From the NCBI GenBank assembly GCA_042091035.1, contig JBELIG010000002.1, positions 9,245-73,244 on the forward strand: 64,000 nucleotides of DNA, written 5' to 3'. The notes under the pieces were generated by a model, which searched no databases, had not been told where the DNA came from, and saw nothing but the letters and a program-made list of their open reading frames with translations. The DNA comes from AM-2324 sp042091035 (GTDB lineage Bacteria; Bacteroidota; Bacteroidia; Chitinophagales; Saprospiraceae). This document shows positions 62,340-64,000 of the stretch, in pieces. How positions within the stretch are numbered: position 1 is the first letter of the stretch; each line of letters opens with the position of its first letter. The position numbers and the translations under genes were made by a program.

Positions 62340-63710
62340 ATGCAGGCTCAACGATATTTCGATATCCTAACCTATCAGAATCAGTTTTTTCCTAACAAAA
62401 GGGCCCTAGGGCACCTTAAAGCTGGAAAAAAAATCAACTTTTCATCACAAGAAATTGCGATGTATGTTGGTAACATGGCATGTAATCTTATAGATAAAGG
62501 TCTAAAGAAAGGAGATTATGTTTGCCTATTTGGTCCAACAACAGATGTATGGTGGGTGCTAGCCGAACTTGCAATATCATCAGCTGGCGGTGTAGTTGTT
62601 CCTATTGAAATCACAAATGAAAACCTTGTTGAAACGATAAACCTATTAAGAGATACTCAATCAAAGTTCTGTTTCACATTTGCTCAAGAAATTCAATTCT
62701 ACATTCAAGACTTTGAAGAACAGATAAGTGCACTAAAAGGAATATTCAACTTTGACAAGCAATTCGTAACTATTGAAAAACATGCCCTCTTTAACAATCC
62801 AAGTCCAGAATCTCAAATAACGCTGGAAACAATGAAGGGTGTCATTCATGAAGATGATCTTGCCTTCCTTCTCTACACTAGAGGAACGACAGCTAAACCT
62901 AAGGGCATACTTCTTTCGCACAAGAATATCCTTGAGAATGCTCAAGCTATGCTCAAATTGAGTCCTCTCAATTGTGATCACAGACATCTGTCAATAACGC
63001 ATATCTCGCACTCATTTGAACGGGTTGTGCTTTCAGCAGTTATGCTTAGCGGTGCAAGTAGCTTTTTCCAAAGTGGAGTTGAAAATTTTTATTTCGCGAC
63101 TAAGCGCATCAAACCGCATTTTCTTAGCATGTCTACTGAAGATTGTCTTTTGTTCCTTGAAAAACTTACAGACGAATCGAAAAAGGGAAAGGAATCTAGT
63201 CCAGCCTTAGAAATGGTCATGCGCATTTGTAAAAAAAATCTAGAAACCTTCACTGTAGGTTTTTGGGATTGGATAATAATTAAATTCATTGATCTTACCT
63301 TATTCAAAGCCTGGCGAAAAAAGCTTGGAAACAAGCTACAAGCTATTTATGTCATAGGCTCGCCGCTTGACTCCCTTTCTGCTAAATTTTTTCATCATGC
63401 TGGTATTGAAATCAAAGAAGGATATGGCCTAACAGAAGCAACAGCTTTAGTCAGTTTAAATGGGTATGCAGATCATACATCAAAGCCCAAAACAAGTGGC
63501 AAAATCATGCATAACCTTAAAGTTCGAATAGCAACAAAAAAGAACCAAGAATATGGTGAGATTCTCGTAAAAGGACCTTCTGTCATGCGTTCCTATTTTA
63601 CAGGAATCGAAGAGCAACCAGGGTTTACGGAAGAGCAAGAATGGCTCTCAACCGGTGATATAGGTAAAATTGTTGACGATAATTTTCTAATTATTGCCCC
63701 CAGAGACTGA
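62340..63710 (+). CDS. AMP-dependent synthetase-like protein, truncated before the C-terminal domain
   Basis: A 456-residue protein with the long-chain acyl-CoA-ligase fold. Its ATP loop reads YTRGTTAKPKG (179-189) instead of the usual YTSGTTGxPKG. EGYGLTEATALVS (about 361-373) and LSTGDIGKIVDDNFLIIAPRD at the end are the later motifs. It stops right after the RD where full-length ligases continue for roughly 110-140 residues with the catalytic-lysine domain. Neither reading frame of the 70 bases after the stop resumes the homology. It may be inactive, regulatory or partner-dependent. A second ligase gene follows 70 bases downstream. Confidence 0.85.
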   Translation: MQAQRYFDILTYQNQFFPNKRALGHLKAGKKINFSSQEIAMYVGNMACNLIDKGLKKGDYVCLFGPTTDVWWVLAELAISSAGGVVVPIEITNENLVETINLLRDTQSKFCFTFAQEIQFYIQDFEEQISALKGIFNFDKQFVTIEKHALFNNPSPESQITLETMKGVIHEDDLAFLLYTRGTTAKPKGILLSHKNILENAQAMLKLSPLNCDHRHLSITHISHSFERVVLSAVMLSGASSFFQSGVENFYFATKRIKPHFLSMSTEDCLLFLEKLTDESKKGKESSPALEMVMRICKKNLETFTVGFWDWIIIKFIDLTLFKAWRKKLGNKLQAIYVIGSPLDSLSAKFFHHAGIEIKEGYGLTEATALVSLNGYADHTSKPKTSGKIMHNLKVRIATKKNQEYGEILVKGPSVMRSYFTGIEEQPGFTEEQEWLSTGDIGKIVDDNFLIIAPRD

Positions 63711-63780
63711 TTCCAAGGAAATTGATTCCTAAAAAATATATTTATATTACATAAACGAATTAATAAGAAACAACTAAGAT

Positions 63781-64000
63781 ATGATCAATACAACCAGACT
63801 ATTCGACTTTATACATAAGCAAAAAGCAAATCATCCTTTAGGTAATACACTCAACTTTAAAGAAGGAAATACCTGGAAGCCATATAGTACAGATTATATC
63901 ATTGAAACTGCAAATAAAGCAAGTCGTGGTTTAATAAAATTGGGTGTACAAGCCGGAGATAAAATTGCAATGGTAACCTATACTAATCGCCCAGAATGGG
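63781..64000 (+). CDS. Second AMP-dependent synthetase (start only, runs off the window)
   Basis: An ATG at 63781 opens a frame continuing to the window edge without a stop. The first 73 residues (TTRLFDFIHKQKANHPLG, then YSTDYIIETANKASRGLIKLGVQAGDKIA) match the N-terminal start of long-chain fatty-acid-CoA ligases. They also resemble the start of the upstream truncated protein in layout, so the two appear to be tandem relatives. The adenylation motifs lie outside the window. Confidence 0.85.
   Translation, partial: MINTTRLFDFIHKQKANHPLGNTLNFKEGNTWKPYSTDYIIETANKASRGLIKLGVQAGDKIAMVTYTNRPEW

Noticed and set aside
63711..63780. Frameshift that would join the truncated ligase to a missing C-terminal domain
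   Set aside because: No frame of the 70 bases after the stop shows ligase-like continuation, and a new ATG with a ligase N-terminus follows.
1..64000. tRNA or rRNA genes, CRISPR arrays, insertion sequences, prophage genes
   Set aside because: Reading intergenic regions on both strands showed no cloverleaf-like sequences, spaced direct repeats, transposase or phage proteins.

Overview
The window is a stretch of chromosome from a member of the Bacteroidota. The evidence is its low GC content, its gliding and type IX secretion (T9SS) proteins (GldB, GldH, PorV-like, PorZ, a PorT-like barrel, and proteins ending in 'PNP...' C-terminal sorting domains), a TonB-dependent receptor with an N-terminal carboxypeptidase-regulatory-like domain, bacillithiol synthesis (BshA), and several matches to the Bacteroidota promoter (TTTG about 20 bases before TAnnTTTG). 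The style, with many long T9SS cargo proteins and zeaxanthin-type carotenoid genes, fits a marine or aquatic Saprospiria- or Flavobacteriia-like organism. I cannot place it below phylum level. No rRNA, tRNA, CRISPR array, insertion sequence or phage gene was seen.

Layout. (1) 1-4373: a light/B12-type MerR regulator (CarH/LitR-like) followed by a carotenoid operon crtI-crtB-unknown secreted protein-crtZ, closed by a strong terminator. The regulator start and the crtI leader share the same inverted repeat, TTGTTTA-N18-TAAACAA. (2) 4398-9832: membrane pyrophosphatase, a nitroreductase, then an MntR-like regulator with a metal-binding protein and ABC ATPase but no permease. (3) 9839-15075, minus strand: an outer-membrane barrel plus lipoprotein pair, and an ECF sigma factor, anti-sigma and beta-repeat protein operon. 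(4) 15258-25208: housekeeping genes (HEAT-cyclophilin lipoprotein, gcvT, serA-like, Nudix, pyrD, nadC, gldB, HIT, greA with a long structured leader). (5) 25493-34248, minus strand: a large surface operon of a TonB-dependent receptor, a 1338-residue secreted protein and a PorV-family protein. (6) 34665-42080: a lipoprotein, carB lacking its regulatory domain, a quinone reductase, and a T9SS cargo protein overlapping a small lipoprotein. (7) 42254-46559: grpE-dnaJ-gldH, a thioredoxin-like protein, flavin reductase and folA. (8) 46549-52284: the cell-shape cluster mreB-mreC-mreD-mrdA-folA and a catalytically dead M16 protein. (9) 52509-64000: dnaN with a perfect DnaA box upstream, a tandem pair of cysteine-containing lipoproteins, nadD, porZ, bshA, a large T9SS cargo protein, and tandem acyl-CoA-ligase-like genes, the first C-terminally truncated and the second running off the window.

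How the parts fit: the first 4.4 kb looks like a light-controlled carotenoid regulon with its photoreceptor-repressor and operators visible in the DNA. The middle is mainly cell-envelope biology, with secretion, gliding and uptake components interleaved with conserved housekeeping genes. The most system-like observations are the paired operators of the CarH-like regulator with the unknown protein in the crt operon, the permease-less manganese system, the terminator-bearing greA leader, and the tandem ligase-like genes.
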